Shown here: positions 24,070 to 32,939 of the stretch, one piece after another
Numbering within the stretch: the stretch's first letter is position 1
How the letters are laid out: each line of letters starts with the position of its first letter
NCBI RefSeq assembly: GCF_021033825.1
Contig: NZ_JAIFXZ010000017.1
Location: 23,344-87,343, forward strand
DNA: 64,000 nucleotides
Source of the DNA: Dietzia aurantiaca
Lineage (GTDB): Bacteria > Actinomycetota > Actinomycetes > Mycobacteriales > Mycobacteriaceae
Reading direction: 5' to 3'
Translations under genes and position numbers: made by a program
The notes under the pieces: model-generated
The model's input: the letters and a program-made list of their open reading frames with translations, nothing else
Database searches by the model: none
Told to the model about the DNA's origin: nothing

Positions 24070-25518
24070 TCAGAGCAGCTCGAGGCGCCGGCCCATGTCG
24101 GAGACGAACACGCCGTTGGGGTCGATCCGCCGGCGCGTCGCGATCCACGAGTCGATCTGCGGGTACATGGCGTGGAAGCGCTCGGCCGGCACGCGGGAGT
24201 CCTTGGCCGTGTACAGGCGCCCGCCCATCGACATGACCTTCGCGTCGAGGTGGTTGACGAACGCGTTCAGCCGGTCGTTGATAGGGAAGTCCACGCACAC
24301 GTTCCAGCCCTCCATCGGGAAGGACAGCGGCGCCTGGTTGCCGGGCCCGAACAGCTTGAACACGTTGAGGAAGGAGTACTGGCCGGAGCGCTGGATGTCC
24401 CCGATGATCTCCTTGAACCCGTCGACCGCGCCGGGCGGGACGATGAACTGGTACTGCAGGAAACCCGCAGGTCCCATGGCCCGGTTCCACTCTCCGAACA
24501 GGTCGAGCATGTGGTAGAACTGCGGCAACGTCTTGATCTTGTTCCGGCGCGTCCCGCCCATGCGGTAGTACGCCTCGCCCACCAGGCTGAAGGACCACTT
24601 GTTGGCCAGCCCGTTGGGGAAGATGTCCGGGAACGTCAGCAGCGGTTTGGCGTCCATCGTCAGCGGGTTCTTCGCGAGCTCGGGTGCGTACTCCTCGAGC
24701 TGCGCGAGCGTCGCGAGGCTGCCCCGCGAGATCGCGGCCCGGCCGAGCTTCGGGGGCGCGCTGATCGCGTCGAACCAGGCGGAGGAGTAGGTGTACCTGT
24801 CCTCGGAACCGTCGGTGTGCAGCGCGATCGTCTCCTCGAGCGAACCCGTCTGGTCGTCGTCGGCGAGGAAGAACGCCGTCTCCGTGCGCGTCATGGCGAT
24901 CCACACCTTGAGCACGATGCCGGTGAGGCCGTTGCCGCCGACCGTCGCCCAGAAGAGACTGCCGTCCTCGTCGTCGTCGGTCCCGCCCGGCTCCAACGTC
25001 AACACCCGCCCGTCCGCGACGAGCAGCTCCATCCGCGTGACGTGGTTGCCGAACGACCCGGCGGAGTGGTGGTTCTTGCCGTGGATGTCGTGGCCGATCG
25101 CGCCACCGACCGTCACCTGGCGGGTGCCCGGCAGCACCGGGACCCACAGACCGAACGGCAGGGCCGCGCGCATGAGCTGGTCGAGGTTCACGCCGGCGTC
25201 GACCACCGCGATCGCCTTCTCCGCGTTGAGCTCGTGGATGCGGTTGAACCTGCTCATGTCCAGCACCAGGCCACCGGAGTTCTGGGCGCTGTCGCCGTAG
25301 GAGCGGCCGAGGCCGCGGGCGATCACGCCTCGGCGCAGGTGGCCCGGAGACGAGGCGTTGGCGTCGTTGACCGTCGCGACCGCCGCCGAGATCTCGTCGA
25401 CCGACCGGGGAGTGAGCACGTGGCTCATCGCGGGCGCGGTGCGCCCCCAGCCGGTCAGGCGCTTGAGCTCGGTGTCCAGGGAGGACCGGGCCGGGGTCGT
25501 GTTCTGTGCAGTGCTCAC
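24070..25518 (-). CDS. dprE1: Decaprenylphosphoryl-ribose 2-oxidase DprE1
   Basis: A 482-residue FAD enzyme that oxidises decaprenylphospho-ribose, the first step of DPA formation. The VAO-type FAD domain shows [22 protein letters not shown] and [22 protein letters not shown]. The C-terminal substrate domain has WNVCVDFPI with Cys408, equivalent to the Cys387 that covalent benzothiazinone inhibitors attack in M. tuberculosis. The end, RLYTAKDSR to RRLELL, also matches the family closely. The start is GTG at 25518. The gap to dprE2 is unusually long (259 bp with two repeats). A secreted lipase gene lies upstream on the same strand. Confidence 0.96.
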   Translation of the reverse strand: MSTAQNTTPARSSLDTELKRLTGWGRTAPAMSHVLTPRSVDEISAAVATVNDANASSPGHLRRGVIARGLGRSYGDSAQNSGGLVLDMSRFNRIHELNAEKAIAVVDAGVNLDQLMRAALPFGLWVPVLPGTRQVTVGGAIGHDIHGKNHHSAGSFGNHVTRMELLVADGRVLTLEPGGTDDDEDGSLFWATVGGNGLTGIVLKVWIAMTRTETAFFLADDDQTGSLEETIALHTDGSEDRYTYSSAWFDAISAPPKLGRAAISRGSLATLAQLEEYAPELAKNPLTMDAKPLLTFPDIFPNGLANKWSFSLVGEAYYRMGGTRRNKIKTLPQFYHMLDLFGEWNRAMGPAGFLQYQFIVPPGAVDGFKEIIGDIQRSGQYSFLNVFKLFGPGNQAPLSFPMEGWNVCVDFPINDRLNAFVNHLDAKVMSMGGRLYTAKDSRVPAERFHAMYPQIDSWIATRRRIDPNGVFVSDMGRRLELL

Positions 25519-25608
25519 GCAGTCGAGGCTACCGCTACAGCGGCCCGGGCTCGTCTACACGTGGACACTGAGCAGACGGCGCAGGCGCGAGCGCGGATGC
25601 CGGATCCG

Positions 25609-27063
25609 CTACGCCTGGCACCCGGTGGTGAAGGGCACGCCCCGGGCGCGGGCGTCCACCCAGTCGAGGGCCGGCCCCACCGCGGTGTAGGCGGCGGTGA
25701 TGTGTTCGCCGGCCACGGGCGTGTACTCGACGTCGGCGCCCGCCTCGCACCATTCGTCGGTGAGCCGGCGGGCGGTCCACTCGGGGACGAAGAAGTCGCC
25801 GGGGCCCGTCGAGGAGCCGGGGCCGGGTCCTATCGGGACGGTGGCGTCGCCGTGCCACACCTGCACCGGGCCGGTCGGGACCTCGCGCGGATCGGCGCCG
25901 TCGGCGGGGTCGGCGGCGCCCAGCCGGTTGCGGGCCATGACGCGCCGCACGGTCGGGTCGGTGCGCGGGTCGACGTCGGTGAGCATCGACAGGGGCGCGC
26001 GGAGGATCCCGATCGCGGTGTTGGCGGCGGCGCACGAGTCGCGGAGGTGGTAGGCGGCCACGTCGCCGGTGTCGTTGAGTAGCGGGTAGAGCTCCGGGTA
26101 CTCGCGGGCGAGTCCGAGCACGGCGGCCCGGTAGAGCCCGGAGGCGACGGTGCCGTCCATGCTGTCGAACAGGTCGGAATAGTCGGCCGGGACCCCGCCG
26201 ACGGAGGAGCCGACCAGTACCCCGGTCAGTTCGGGCGCGTACACCGGCTGCAGCTGTGCCGCCCACCCGGTGGCGATCCCGCCGCCCGAGTAGCCGACCT
26301 GCACGATGCGCGAGTCGGCGAACAGGGGACCGGTGTCACCCGGCGGGACGAACGCGCGCGCGGCCCGCATCCCGTCGAGGACGGCCCGCCCGTTCGCGCG
26401 CCCCGCGGCGTACGCGGCCTTGGGGCCCTGGAAGTCGGTCACCACCAGCCCGTATCCGCGGTCGGCGAGGATCTGCAGGAACGGCGGCAGCTCGATGTTG
26501 AACTTGTTGGGCAGCACGTGCGAGGGCATGCATTCCAGCCCGAGCGAGTCGATCGTGACATTGAACGACACGAGCGGCCGCGGCCCGGGCCCGTCCCAGG
26601 GGGTGGCCGGCTCGAGGATCGTGGAGACGATCTGCTGCGGCTGGTCGTGGGAGTCGGCGCTCTGCACCAGGACCTGCCATCCCCGACCGAAGTTGCGCAT
26701 GTTGATCGGCGGGACGGTCACCGGCCGGGTGGCGACGATGGTGCCGTGCGCGGTGGCCGGGTCGACCGCGGGCGGATCCGAGTACCAGGGGTCCGGCGAC
26801 GGGCTGGGCAGGTACCGCTCCGGGGTGCGCTCGTGTTCGGGCGCGGGGCGGAAGTCGGCCAGTGGGTCGGGGAGTTCGACCGAGCCGGGCGAGAGGGTCG
26901 GTGTGGCGCCGGGCGAGAGGGCCGGTGCGGCGCCGGGCGGGAAGGTCGGCGCAGTGCCGGGCGTGTCGGCCACCGCGACGGGGGAGCCGGTTATCACGCA
27001 GGCCACGGCCAGGGCCAATGTCGAGACGAGGCGGCCGGGGAGAGGGCGGGGCCGAGGGGTCAT
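25609..27063 (-). CDS. Secreted lipase, LIP/secretory lipase family
   Basis: A 484-residue exported alpha/beta hydrolase. The ATG at 27063 begins a clean signal peptide (RPRPLPGRLVSTLALAVACVI, cleaved near AVADTPG); the upstream residues of the longer frame are not signal-like. After the signal there is a Pro/Ala/Gly repeat (FPPGAAPALSPGATPTLSPG). The nucleophile motif is VGYSGGG and a later HGDATVPIG and AGEHITA fit the Asp and His regions of secretory lipases. Such lipases cleave lipid esters outside the cell. It lies 90 bp before dprE1 on the same strand and is divergent from gtrA, so it breaks the gtrA-dprE1 pairing seen in M. tuberculosis. Confidence 0.8.
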   Translation of the reverse strand: MTPRPRPLPGRLVSTLALAVACVITGSPVAVADTPGTAPTFPPGAAPALSPGATPTLSPGSVELPDPLADFRPAPEHERTPERYLPSPSPDPWYSDPPAVDPATAHGTIVATRPVTVPPINMRNFGRGWQVLVQSADSHDQPQQIVSTILEPATPWDGPGPRPLVSFNVTIDSLGLECMPSHVLPNKFNIELPPFLQILADRGYGLVVTDFQGPKAAYAAGRANGRAVLDGMRAARAFVPPGDTGPLFADSRIVQVGYSGGGIATGWAAQLQPVYAPELTGVLVGSSVGGVPADYSDLFDSMDGTVASGLYRAAVLGLAREYPELYPLLNDTGDVAAYHLRDSCAAANTAIGILRAPLSMLTDVDPRTDPTVRRVMARNRLGAADPADGADPREVPTGPVQVWHGDATVPIGPGPGSSTGPGDFFVPEWTARRLTDEWCEAGADVEYTPVAGEHITAAYTAVGPALDWVDARARGVPFTTGCQA

Positions 27064-27146
27064 GCGTCTACGGTAGCGACACCACATGGGCGTGTGAGCC
27101 GGACCTGCGTCGGAGGTGTCGATGTTCACTTCCCGGCGCGCCGACC

Positions 27147-27152
27147 TACGCT
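27147..27152 (+). promoter_or_regulatory. -10 element of a likely leaderless gtrA promoter
   Basis: TACGCT lies 6 nt before the GTG at 27159, with TTCACT 16 nt further upstream as a possible -35. There is no ribosome binding site. The spacing predicts transcription starting at the start codon. Confidence 0.45.
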
Positions 27153-27158
27153 GGTCGG

Positions 27159-27680
27159 GTGAGTTCCTCCCCAGACAGCACGGGCACGGGCGGCGCGGAC
27201 CTGACGGGCGATTCGGTCCTGGATTCGCTGCGCGGCGCCGTCGACCCGCTCGAGTCGCGGCACGAGTCCGACCCGGCCGCTCCGACAGACCTCAAGACGC
27301 AGATCATCCGGTTCTTCCTGACCGGCGTGCTGTCGGCGATCGTCGACTACGGCCTGCTGCAGCTGTTGATGCTGGTAGGCGTCAGTCCGGGCTGGGCCAA
27401 GGCGCTCTCGTTCGTCGCCGGCACGCTCACCGCCTACGCGCTCAATCGGCGGTGGACGTTCCAGGCAGAGCCGTCGCGGGCCCGGTTCGTGGCGACGATG
27501 TGCCTGTACGGCGTGATGTTCGGCGTCCAGTGGGGCCTGTTCATGGTGCTGATGCCCTGGTTCCAGAGCATGGGGTGGACCGAGTTCTGGGCCAGCACGA
27601 TCGGCTACGTGATCGCGCAGGGCGTGGCGACGGTGACCAACTTCATCGTTCAGCGCACGGTGATCTTCCGGGTGCGCTGA
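27159..27680 (+). CDS. GtrA family membrane protein (Rv3789-like)
   Basis: A 173-residue protein with about 40 soluble N-terminal residues and then four membrane segments of the GtrA type (FFLTGVLSAIVDYGLLQLLM, WAKALSFVAGTLTAYALNRRWTF, a third helix near GVQWGLFMVLM, and VIAQGVATVTNFIVQRTVIF). GtrA proteins act with lipid-linked sugars; Rv3789 beside dprE1 in M. tuberculosis has been proposed to flip decaprenylphospho-arabinose or to anchor AftA. The GTG start has no ribosome binding site and is probably leaderless. Unlike in M. tuberculosis it is divergent from dprE1, with a lipase gene between. Confidence 0.85.
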   Translation: MSSSPDSTGTGGADLTGDSVLDSLRGAVDPLESRHESDPAAPTDLKTQIIRFFLTGVLSAIVDYGLLQLLMLVGVSPGWAKALSFVAGTLTAYALNRRWTFQAEPSRARFVATMCLYGVMFGVQWGLFMVLMPWFQSMGWTEFWASTIGYVIAQGVATVTNFIVQRTVIFRVR

Positions 27681-27685
27681 GCGGC

Positions 27686-29785
27686 GTGACCGCCGTGATC
27701 CTGCTGGTCGCCGCGCTGGCGCTGTTGGTGGTGCCGGGCGCGGCGATCTGCCTGGCCACCGGCCTGCCCTGGCGCGACGCGGTGGCGGTGGGCCCCGCCC
27801 TGACGCTCGCGGTCGTCGCGGTGGGCTGCACGGTCACGGCCGCCACGGACGTGGCCTGGGCCCCGGCCTCGGCGGGGGCGACGGCGCTCGTGGCGCTTCT
27901 GTGCGCCGGGATGGTGGGTATCGCCGCCCGGGTGGCGGCGGGCCGGGCGCGATCGCGGGGCGGGAACGAGTACGACGACGACAACGTCGTCACCCGCTCC
28001 CCGAGGCGGTGGGTGGGCGATCTCGTCGTCGTCGTACTCGCCGCCCTGCCCGCGGTGCAGTTCGGGATCGCGACGCGCGGCCTCACGGCGATCCCCCAGT
28101 ACTGGGACGCCCTCTTCCACGGCGGTGCCACACGGTACATCGCTGAGACCGGGCGGGCCGGCCTGACCGATCTCGCGCCGGTGAGCCAGCCCGCCAACCC
28201 GCATTTCTACTATCCGGACACCTATCACGCGCTCACGTCGCTCCTGCTTCATCTTCCCGGAGACGGCACGCCCGGGGCGCTGAACGGGATGCCGGGCGCC
28301 CTGAACGCGATGTCGGCGGTGACGGGCGTGGTGTTCGTGCTGGGCGTGGCGCTCCTGGCCGGGCGGCTGTGCGGTGGGTCCCGGCTGGCGGCGGTGGGCG
28401 CCGCAGTCGTCGCGGCATCGTGCTGGACATTCCCCTTCCAGGTCGTCGGGTGGGGGCCGTTGCTGCCGTTCGCACTGGGTGTGGCAGTGATCCCGGGGCT
28501 GCTGGTGTTGGGAGAGAGGCTCTCGGTAGTGCGGCCCGGCACGACGGGGATCGGTGCGGTGGTTGCCGCGTTGCTGCTCGGTGCCGGGATGACGGGGGCG
28601 TGGTCAGTGCATCCCTCGGTGGCGCTGGCGGCGGCGATCCCGGTGGGTGCGCAGGCCGTGGCCGGGGTCGTGGCCGCGCCCGGGGTGCGGTCCCGGCTGA
28701 CAGTGGTCGGCGGATTCGCGCTGGCGACGCTGCCGGTGGGCGCGTACGCGGCGTGGACCTTGAGCGTGTTGTCGGCGGATGCCGCGGGCGGCGCGTCGGG
28801 ATTCTCGTGGCCACGGCAGATGGGGGTCGCCCGCGCCGTCGCCGGGGTGTTCGATCTCGGTCCCTCCGTGGCGGCGTCCGCCGGGGCGACGTTACTGGTG
28901 CTCATCGGTCTGGTCGGAGCAGTGGTCCACCCGCGATGGCGCCGATCGCTCGCAGCTGTGGTGACGGCATTGGTCGTCTACGGGGTGTTGTATGTGCTCG
29001 CCGCAGGGGTCGAGGGCGACTGGGTGCGGGCGTTGACCGGATTCTGGTGGGATGACATGTACCGGTTCGCGGCGTTGCTCGCCGTGCCCTCGGCGGTGCT
29101 GGCCGGCGCCGGGGTACGGGCGCTGATCCCCCGGGACCCCGCACGCAGGACCGCCGCGCGTGTCGGAGTCGTCATCGCGACGGTGTGCCTGCTGGCCGCG
29201 CTGTCCGGACAAGCGCTTCTGGTGCGAGAGGTGCGGATCTGGGGTTACGGGGACGGGCCGGCAGTCACCGCTTCGGAGCGCGTCGTCCTGGACCGGCTGG
29301 GCGACCTGTATGACGGCGGCGTGGTGCTGGGCGACCCGTTCGACGGCACCGCGTGGGTGTACGCCCTGCACGGGGTGCCGGTGGTGTTCGGCGCGCCACT
29401 GGCCGACGACCCGGTGGCCCAGGTCGGCGGCGATCGCATGACCCTCTACACCTCGATCAACCGGTACGGCTTCGACCCGTCGATCACCTACGAGGTGCAG
29501 CGGCAGGACGTGCGGTGGGTGGTGGTGGGCACCGGAGTGGTGGGCGGTCCGGGCCGCCCCGGCGGCTTCATCGGTCTCCACCTCAACCCCCACCTGCGAC
29601 TGGCGGCGGAGAACGAGGGCGCCCGTCTCTACGAGGTGCTGCCGGTGCCCGCGAATCATCCTCCGTCGCTCCCACCACCGGGCATTCCCCCGGCGACGCC
29701 TCCCGAACAGCCGCCGAACACCGACTCACCGGTCGTCGACGCGATCCCTGCGGGGCCGGGGACTAACCTGGGCGGCACCGGATAA
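27686..29785 (+). CDS. Large multi-spanning membrane protein, DUF6541-like (possibly Rv3779-like GT-C)
   Basis: A 699-residue protein with about 12-14 predicted membrane helices and a C-terminal soluble segment ending in a Pro-rich tail. The GTG at 27686 lies 5 bp after gtrA, so they are probably one transcript. The first large exported loop has YWDALFHGGATRYI and NPHFYYPDTYHALTSLLLHL, with Asp/His residues in the place where GT-C glycosyltransferases hold their active site. Similar proteins (DUF6541; perhaps Rv3779 of M. tuberculosis) sit near galactan and arabinan genes. The reaction is unknown. A charged cytoplasmic loop (GNEYDDDNVVTRSPRRW) is encoded by an unusual inverted repeat, and a GALNGMPGALNAM repeat is present. 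Confidence 0.65.
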   Translation: MTAVILLVAALALLVVPGAAICLATGLPWRDAVAVGPALTLAVVAVGCTVTAATDVAWAPASAGATALVALLCAGMVGIAARVAAGRARSRGGNEYDDDNVVTRSPRRWVGDLVVVVLAALPAVQFGIATRGLTAIPQYWDALFHGGATRYIAETGRAGLTDLAPVSQPANPHFYYPDTYHALTSLLLHLPGDGTPGALNGMPGALNAMSAVTGVVFVLGVALLAGRLCGGSRLAAVGAAVVAASCWTFPFQVVGWGPLLPFALGVAVIPGLLVLGERLSVVRPGTTGIGAVVAALLLGAGMTGAWSVHPSVALAAAIPVGAQAVAGVVAAPGVRSRLTVVGGFALATLPVGAYAAWTLSVLSADAAGGASGFSWPRQMGVARAVAGVFDLGPSVAASAGATLLVLIGLVGAVVHPRWRRSLAAVVTALVVYGVLYVLAAGVEGDWVRALTGFWWDDMYRFAALLAVPSAVLAGAGVRALIPRDPARRTAARVGVVIATVCLLAALSGQALLVREVRIWGYGDGPAVTASERVVLDRLGDLYDGGVVLGDPFDGTAWVYALHGVPVVFGAPLADDPVAQVGGDRMTLYTSINRYGFDPSITYEVQRQDVRWVVVGTGVVGGPGRPGGFIGLHLNPHLRLAAENEGARLYEVLPVPANHPPSLPPPGIPPATPPEQPPNTDSPVVDAIPAGPGTNLGGTG
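27967..28040. repeat. 16-bp perfect inverted repeat inside the membrane-protein gene
   Basis: CGAGTACGACGACGAC (27967-27982) is the exact reverse complement of GTCGTCGTCGTACTCG (28025-28040), separated by 42 nt. The segment encodes a charged loop between two hydrophobic helices. Confidence 0.8.
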
Positions 29786-29811
29786 CCGATCTTCAGGAGC
29801 GCATCGCCCCC

Positions 29812-31683
29812 ATGGACGCCACCACCGTGACCGCCGCAGGTGCCGACACCGGCGCCGACAGCGCCGACCGCGACCTGCTCCTCCAGCGGACCCTGTTCTC
29901 GGGCCCCCGCAAATGGGTCAACGACGACCTCTACTCGCGCGTCACCCGCGGCGTCGTGCGCCGCACCCGCACGGAGCTCCGGCTCGAGCCCGGCGCGGTC
30001 GTCGACACCAACACCTACTTCGGCCGGTTCGAGGCCTCCTACTGGCAGCGGTGGACGTATCTCACCGAGCTGACGGTGCGGGTGTCGATCGAGTCGACCG
30101 GCCGGGTGGACGTACTGGTGCGCGCCTCCGACATCGGCTCCCACGTGCGCACGGTGGACATGGTCCACCACGACGGCGACGGGATGGCGGTGCTGCACGT
30201 CCCGGTGGACACGTTCACCGACGGCGGCGCGATGTGGTTGGAATTCCACGCGGTCGACGCCGAGGCGACGGTCTCGGAGGTGGCCTGGAGTACGACGACG
30301 ACGAGGCCGGTCCGTCGCGCGGCGGTGGCGATCTGCACCTTCAACCGCGCTGACGACTGCGCGGCCACCGTGGACTCGCTGGCGTCCGACCCGCTCGTGG
30401 CGGACCTCATCGACGACCTCTACGTCACGGACCAGGGCACCGACCTGGTGGAGACCCGCGATGCCTTCGCGCACGCGGTCGAGGAATTCGGCGACCGCCT
30501 GCACTACCTCCGCCAGCCGAACCTCGGCGGGGCCGGCGGATTCAGTCGCGGCATGTTCGAGGCCACCGCACCGGAGGCCCCGGGGCCCGTGGACGTGTTG
30601 CTCATGGACGACGACGTGCGGGTCGAGCCGGAGACCGTGCTGCGCCTGTTCGCCTTCGCGGCGGTGACACGTGAGCCGATGCTCGTAGGCGCGCAGATGA
30701 TGTACCTGTTCAACCCGGACTATCTGCTGGTCTCCGCCGAACGCACGCAACTGGCCGAGCTCAGGGGCGGCCTCGACGCGGACGAGTTCGCGCTGCGCGA
30801 CGAGTCGGTGGTGGAGAACCTGCAGGAGCGGCGGATCGACGCCGAGTACAACGCCTGGTGGTCCTGCCTCATCCCCGGTGAGGCCGTGGAGAACGTCGGC
30901 CTGCCGATGCCGTACTTCTTCCAGTGGGACGACATCGAGTACGGGTTGCGATGCCGCCAGGCCGGGATGCCCACGTGCACGCTGCAGGGCGCGGCCGTAT
31001 GGCACGCCGACTTCTACTGGAAGGACGGCGATGACTTCGGCCAGTTCTTCTCGCAGCGGAATTCACTGGTCACGGCCTCGATCCGGCAGGGCATCGACCC
31101 GAAGGACATGGCCAAGAACCTGGCGCGCACCGTTCTCCGCGCTATCGCGGCCATGCAGTACGGGCTGGCGGCCACGCGGCTGCGGGGCATCGAGGCGTTC
31201 CTCGATGGTCCCGACGGCGCGTTCGGTGTCGGGGACGGTGGACAGCGTGCGTTGGCGGCGATTCGCGAGGAGCGCGCGGGGTACCCGGAAACCGCCAAGC
31301 TGGGCGTAGAGGCGCTGCCGGCCGGTATCACGGTGGAGCGTAAGGTCGGTATCCCGCGCGAGGACCGCGAGGACCAGGTGCTGGCCAAGCGGCTGCTCGT
31401 GCAGAAGCTCGGCCGGCAGCGTCGGGGGGTCGTGGCGATCCCGTACGAGGACGCCGCCTGGTGGCATGTGGCGCTGTTCGACGAGGTGTACGTGACCGAC
31501 GCCTCCCAGACCGGGGTGCACCACCGCAAGGTGGATCCGGCCCGTGCCTCCGAGCTCCAGAAGCGGCTGGCCTCGCTGCTCGCGCGCTTCGTCCGCGAGA
31601 CCCCGGTCGCGCAGGAGCGCTGGCGGCGGGCACAGGCCGAGCTGACCACGCGGGAGAACTGGGCGAGACTCTACGGACTGTGA
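29812..31683 (+). CDS. glfT2: Galactofuranosyltransferase, GlfT2-like
   Basis: A 623-residue GT2 enzyme close in length to M. tuberculosis GlfT2 (637), which polymerises the galactan chain from UDP-galactofuranose. An N-terminal beta-sandwich (residues about 20-165, with TYFGRFEASYWQRWT) precedes the GT-A domain. Key motifs are all present: AICTFNRADDC, QPNLGGAGGFSRGM, the metal site MDDDVR (Asp266-268), WWSCLIP, FQWDDIEYGLR (catalytic Asp) and AVWHADF (metal His). A helical C-terminal domain follows. AGGAG lies 12 nt before the ATG. In related genomes glfT2 usually lies beside glf on the far side of the mycolyltransferases, so this could be the sole copy moved or a paralogue. Confidence 0.85.
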   Translation: MDATTVTAAGADTGADSADRDLLLQRTLFSGPRKWVNDDLYSRVTRGVVRRTRTELRLEPGAVVDTNTYFGRFEASYWQRWTYLTELTVRVSIESTGRVDVLVRASDIGSHVRTVDMVHHDGDGMAVLHVPVDTFTDGGAMWLEFHAVDAEATVSEVAWSTTTTRPVRRAAVAICTFNRADDCAATVDSLASDPLVADLIDDLYVTDQGTDLVETRDAFAHAVEEFGDRLHYLRQPNLGGAGGFSRGMFEATAPEAPGPVDVLLMDDDVRVEPETVLRLFAFAAVTREPMLVGAQMMYLFNPDYLLVSAERTQLAELRGGLDADEFALRDESVVENLQERRIDAEYNAWWSCLIPGEAVENVGLPMPYFFQWDDIEYGLRCRQAGMPTCTLQGAAVWHADFYWKDGDDFGQFFSQRNSLVTASIRQGIDPKDMAKNLARTVLRAIAAMQYGLAATRLRGIEAFLDGPDGAFGVGDGGQRALAAIREERAGYPETAKLGVEALPAGITVERKVGIPREDREDQVLAKRLLVQKLGRQRRGVVAIPYEDAAWWHVALFDEVYVTDASQTGVHHRKVDPARASELQKRLASLLARFVRETPVAQERWRRAQAELTTRENWARLYGL

Positions 31684-31724
31684 GCCCAGGTGCGGGACGA
31701 GTCACGCCGGGCCGTGCGCGGGAC

Positions 31725-31754
31725 TTTCTCCACAGGCCGTCCCCTGTCCACAGG
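31725..31754 (+). promoter_or_regulatory. Two TCCACAGG (DnaA-box-like) repeats
   Basis: TTTCTCCACAGG (31725-31736) and CCCTGTCCACAGG (31742-31754) are direct repeats that differ by one or two bases from the actinobacterial DnaA box TTGTCCACA. They lie in the 124-bp gap ahead of the AbiEi/DUF559-like gene. Function unknown; they might bind DnaA or act as an operator. Confidence 0.35.
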
Positions 31755-31807
31755 TGACCGGCTCGACGCCCGTTTTCGGCGGGGCGGCAGTCACCGCGTA
31801 GTACACA

Positions 31808-32908
31808 GTGGACGGCATGAATCCGTCTGCTCCGATCACCCCGTCGACGTTTCCCGCACTGTCCGATCCCGTCGGTGAGCCCTGGCCGCTCGAGCTGCAG
31901 ATGCTGCCGCCGGGACCGTTGACGTCGGCCGAACTGGCGCAGCAGGTGTCGCCCTCGCTGGTCAGGAGGCATTACCGCCGGATCTGGCATGGTATGTATC
32001 GGCGCGAGGACCAGGCCGACGGTCTCGAGATCCGCAGCCGCGCGCTGGCAAAGACCTTTCCGGACGGTGTCCTGCGCGGGCGCAGCGCGGCGCTGATGTG
32101 GGGCGACGACTCGGCGCCGGAGGACGCGCCACCGGAGATCTGGCTCCCGGCCACCCGCCGGACCCGTCAGGGGCGGGTGTACCGGTACGGGGCGATGCCC
32201 GGGCACGCGATCACCGAGGTCGACGGCGTTCGGGTGACGACGCCGCTACGGACCTGCCGCGACCTTGCCGTGGACCTCGAGTTCGAGGACGCGGTGGTCT
32301 CAGTCGAGCGACTGTGCGCGATGGTGGCGGAGTTGCCCGCCCAACTGCGGGCAGCGGCCGAGCATCCGATCGGGCGAGGGGCACGCGACTTCGAGCAGGT
32401 CGTGCGGGCCTGCGATCCACGGTCGATCTCGGCCATGTCATCCCGGGCGCGGATGGTCCTCGCGGATGCGGATTGTGGGGACTTCGGACACGGTCACCAG
32501 GTGCGGCTGGGCAGAAACTTGGTCGAACTGCCGCTGGCCGATCCCGTCGCGAGATGCGCTGTGTACACCTCACCAGCGCCGGTATCGGCACCGGCATCGG
32601 TGCGGTGGGGCACGTCGTCGCAGGCGGGGGACGCGGAGTCCCTCCGGGCGCGCAGGGACAGGGCCTCCGCTCGTCATCAGTCCCGGCTCCAGGGCGCCGG
32701 CTGGACGGTGATCATCGTCCGTGAACGGGCGCGAGGGGTCACGACTCTGCTGCCGCGGCCGGGCACGGTTCCGGAAACCGGACCGGCGGGCGTTCCCCGG
32801 AGGGCCGCAGGCTTGTTGGCCGCGCGGTGGCCGACGACCGAGCTCCGCCTGCCCGCTCACGGGGAAGCCGCCAGTGACCCGCACGGGCTCTGGGGCTCAC
32901 CGTGGTGA
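31808..32908 (+). CDS. AbiEi antitoxin-like / DUF559-like protein
   Basis: A 366-residue protein of a type abundant and multi-copy in actinobacteria. The N-terminal part (LTSAELAQQVSPSLVRRHYRRIWHGMYRR) looks like the winged-helix domain of AbiEi-type antitoxins. A middle part contains GRSAALMWGDDS and VRVTTPLRTCRDLAVDLEFEDAVVSVERL, also typical. The C-terminal region, where homologues often have a DUF559/Vsr-like nuclease fold, is poorly conserved: after about residue 250 it is low-complexity, and LRARRDRASARHQSRLQGAGWTV keeps only a shadow of the nuclease helix. No cognate AbiEii toxin gene is next to it. The start could be 31808 or 31817. Function unknown. Confidence 0.6.
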   Translation: MDGMNPSAPITPSTFPALSDPVGEPWPLELQMLPPGPLTSAELAQQVSPSLVRRHYRRIWHGMYRREDQADGLEIRSRALAKTFPDGVLRGRSAALMWGDDSAPEDAPPEIWLPATRRTRQGRVYRYGAMPGHAITEVDGVRVTTPLRTCRDLAVDLEFEDAVVSVERLCAMVAELPAQLRAAAEHPIGRGARDFEQVVRACDPRSISAMSSRARMVLADADCGDFGHGHQVRLGRNLVELPLADPVARCAVYTSPAPVSAPASVRWGTSSQAGDAESLRARRDRASARHQSRLQGAGWTVIIVRERARGVTTLLPRPGTVPETGPAGVPRRAAGLLAARWPTTELRLPAHGEAASDPHGLWGSPW

Positions 32909-32939
32909 CCGCCGGGTGCGGGGCGCTTCCCGCGGGAGA

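Noticed and set aside
23458..26082. An 874-codon plus-strand frame
   Set aside because: It runs antisense to dprE1 and the lipase, both of which have clear motifs; the translation has no recognisable protein features.
31725..31754. DnaA-like boxes as an origin of replication
   Set aside because: Only two imperfect boxes, no AT-rich stretch and no dnaA, dnaN or gyrase genes nearby.
31808..32908. AbiEi-like gene as part of an AbiE toxin-antitoxin pair
   Set aside because: There is no AbiEii nucleotidyltransferase gene on either side.
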